Shown: positions 6,313 to 6,664 of the stretch, piece after piece
Position numbering within the stretch: the stretch's first letter is position 1
Layout: each line of letters starts with the position of its first letter
NCBI GenBank assembly: GCA_030636485.1
Contig: DAOVWV010000093.1
Location: 1-6,664 of the forward strand
DNA: 6,664 bases
Direction: 5' to 3'
Source of the DNA: Methyloprofundus sp.
GTDB taxonomy: Bacteria > Pseudomonadota > Gammaproteobacteria > Methylococcales > Methylomonadaceae
Program-made: the position numbers and the translations under genes
The notes under the pieces: generated by a model
What the model was told of the DNA's origin: nothing
Seen by the model: only the letters and a program-made list of their open reading frames with translations
The model's database searches: none

Positions 6313-6330
6313 ATAATGAGAAGTTACAAT
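6313..6330 (+). repeat. 18-bp exact inverted repeat, copy 2 (upstream of the HAD lipoprotein gene)
   Basis: ATAATGAGAAGTTACAAT, identical to the minus-strand reading of 2543-2560. It ends 16 bp before the ATG of the HAD lipoprotein gene. It contains TACAAT at its 3' end and overlaps GATAAT at 6312-6317, both -10-like, but neither has a good -35 box at the right distance here. Confidence 0.65.
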
Positions 6331-6346
6331 TAAGATAGGTAAGCTA

Positions 6347-6664
6347 ATGACTAAACAAAGAAAATATTACATTGCCTCAATGGCAATACTTTTACTTACT
6401 TTAACGGGCTGCTCATGCACGGCAGTCATTCCTAAAGACCCTCTGCCCTCATGGCATGAAGGAGCCGCAAAAACCAATATCATTGAATTTGTACACGCCG
6501 TGACTGATAAGGCCAATACCGATTATGTGCAGCCAGCAGAGCGTATTGCCACTTTCGATAATGATGGTACTTTATGGACTGAACGTCCCGTCTATTTTCA
6601 GTTATTATTTGCCATCGACAGAGTTAAGCAATTAGCCCCGCAACACCCTGAATGGCAAACGACA
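6347..6664 (+). CDS. HAD-superfamily hydrolase, exported lipoprotein, partial at its 3' end
   Basis: The first 106 residues of a haloacid-dehalogenase-type phosphatase-like enzyme. The N-terminus is a lipoprotein signal with lipobox LTGC, so Cys22 would be acylated and the enzyme held in the periplasm. Residues 34-60 (PSWHEGAAKTNIIEFV and onward) and the block ERIATFDNDGTLWTERPVYF (65-84) are typical of a family usually annotated as HAD hydrolase or phosphoserine-phosphatase-like. Asp71 and Asp73 of the DxDGT motif I are the expected nucleophile and acid/base; motifs II-IV lie beyond the edge. A weak Shine-Dalgarno (TAGGT) precedes the ATG. It is divergent from the ZIP gene with a 155-bp shared spacer. 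Substrate is unknown; a true serine-phosphate role is doubtful given the export signal. Confidence 0.88.
   Translation, partial: MTKQRKYYIASMAILLLTLTGCSCTAVIPKDPLPSWHEGAAKTNIIEFVHAVTDKANTDYVQPAERIATFDNDGTLWTERPVYFQLLFAIDRVKQLAPQHPEWQTT

Noticed and set aside
2543..6330. An intact transposon bounded by the 18-bp inverted repeats
   Set aside because: The enclosed genes are housekeeping or transport genes, no transposase or remnant is visible, and the flanks show no target-site duplication.

Overview
The window looks like chromosomal DNA of a Gram-negative gammaproteobacterium. It encodes an outer-membrane efflux channel, a periplasmic efflux adaptor, a membrane-bound lytic transglycosylase of the MltD type and several lipoprotein signal peptides. 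The moderate base composition (AT-rich spacers, roughly 40-45% GC by eye) and the gene set would fit a methanotroph-like (Methylococcales) genome, but that placement is a guess from general familiarity and nothing in the window proves it.

Layout. Four genes read on the minus strand and one on the plus strand. From the right: a partial lipoprotein HAD-type hydrolase (plus, from 6347, cut by the right edge) is divergent from a 611-residue membrane protein (minus, 6191 to 4356). Next comes mltD (minus, 4128 to 2749). A 375-bp non-coding stretch (2374-2748) follows. Last is an efflux pair, a NodT/CusC-type outer-membrane factor (minus, 2373 to 979) followed after 2 bp by an RND-type membrane-fusion protein (minus, 976 to beyond base 1). 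The inner-membrane pump of this system probably lies just beyond the left edge.

The most unusual gene is the 611-residue protein. It is a ZIP-family metal transporter, with three transmembrane segments at the N-terminus and five at the C-terminus. The cytoplasmic loop between TM3 and TM4 is replaced by two tandem CRP-like cyclic-nucleotide-binding folds. Both folds lack the usual phosphate-contacting Glu and Arg, so if they sense a ligand it may not be cAMP or cGMP in the standard way. This suggests a transporter gated or regulated from the cytoplasm by a built-in double sensor.

Non-coding structure also stands out. An exact 18-bp sequence occurs twice, in inverted orientation, so that each copy lies upstream of a gene in the same sense: the efflux operon at 2543-2560 and the HAD lipoprotein at 6313-6330. 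Next to the first copy is a 19-bp sequence repeated with 3 mismatches in the leader of the ZIP gene (2524-2542 and 6202-6220). mltD has a good promoter, an operator-like dyad over it, and a foldable leader of about 120 nt without a clear Shine-Dalgarno. A perfect 9-bp hairpin lies in front of the efflux operon.
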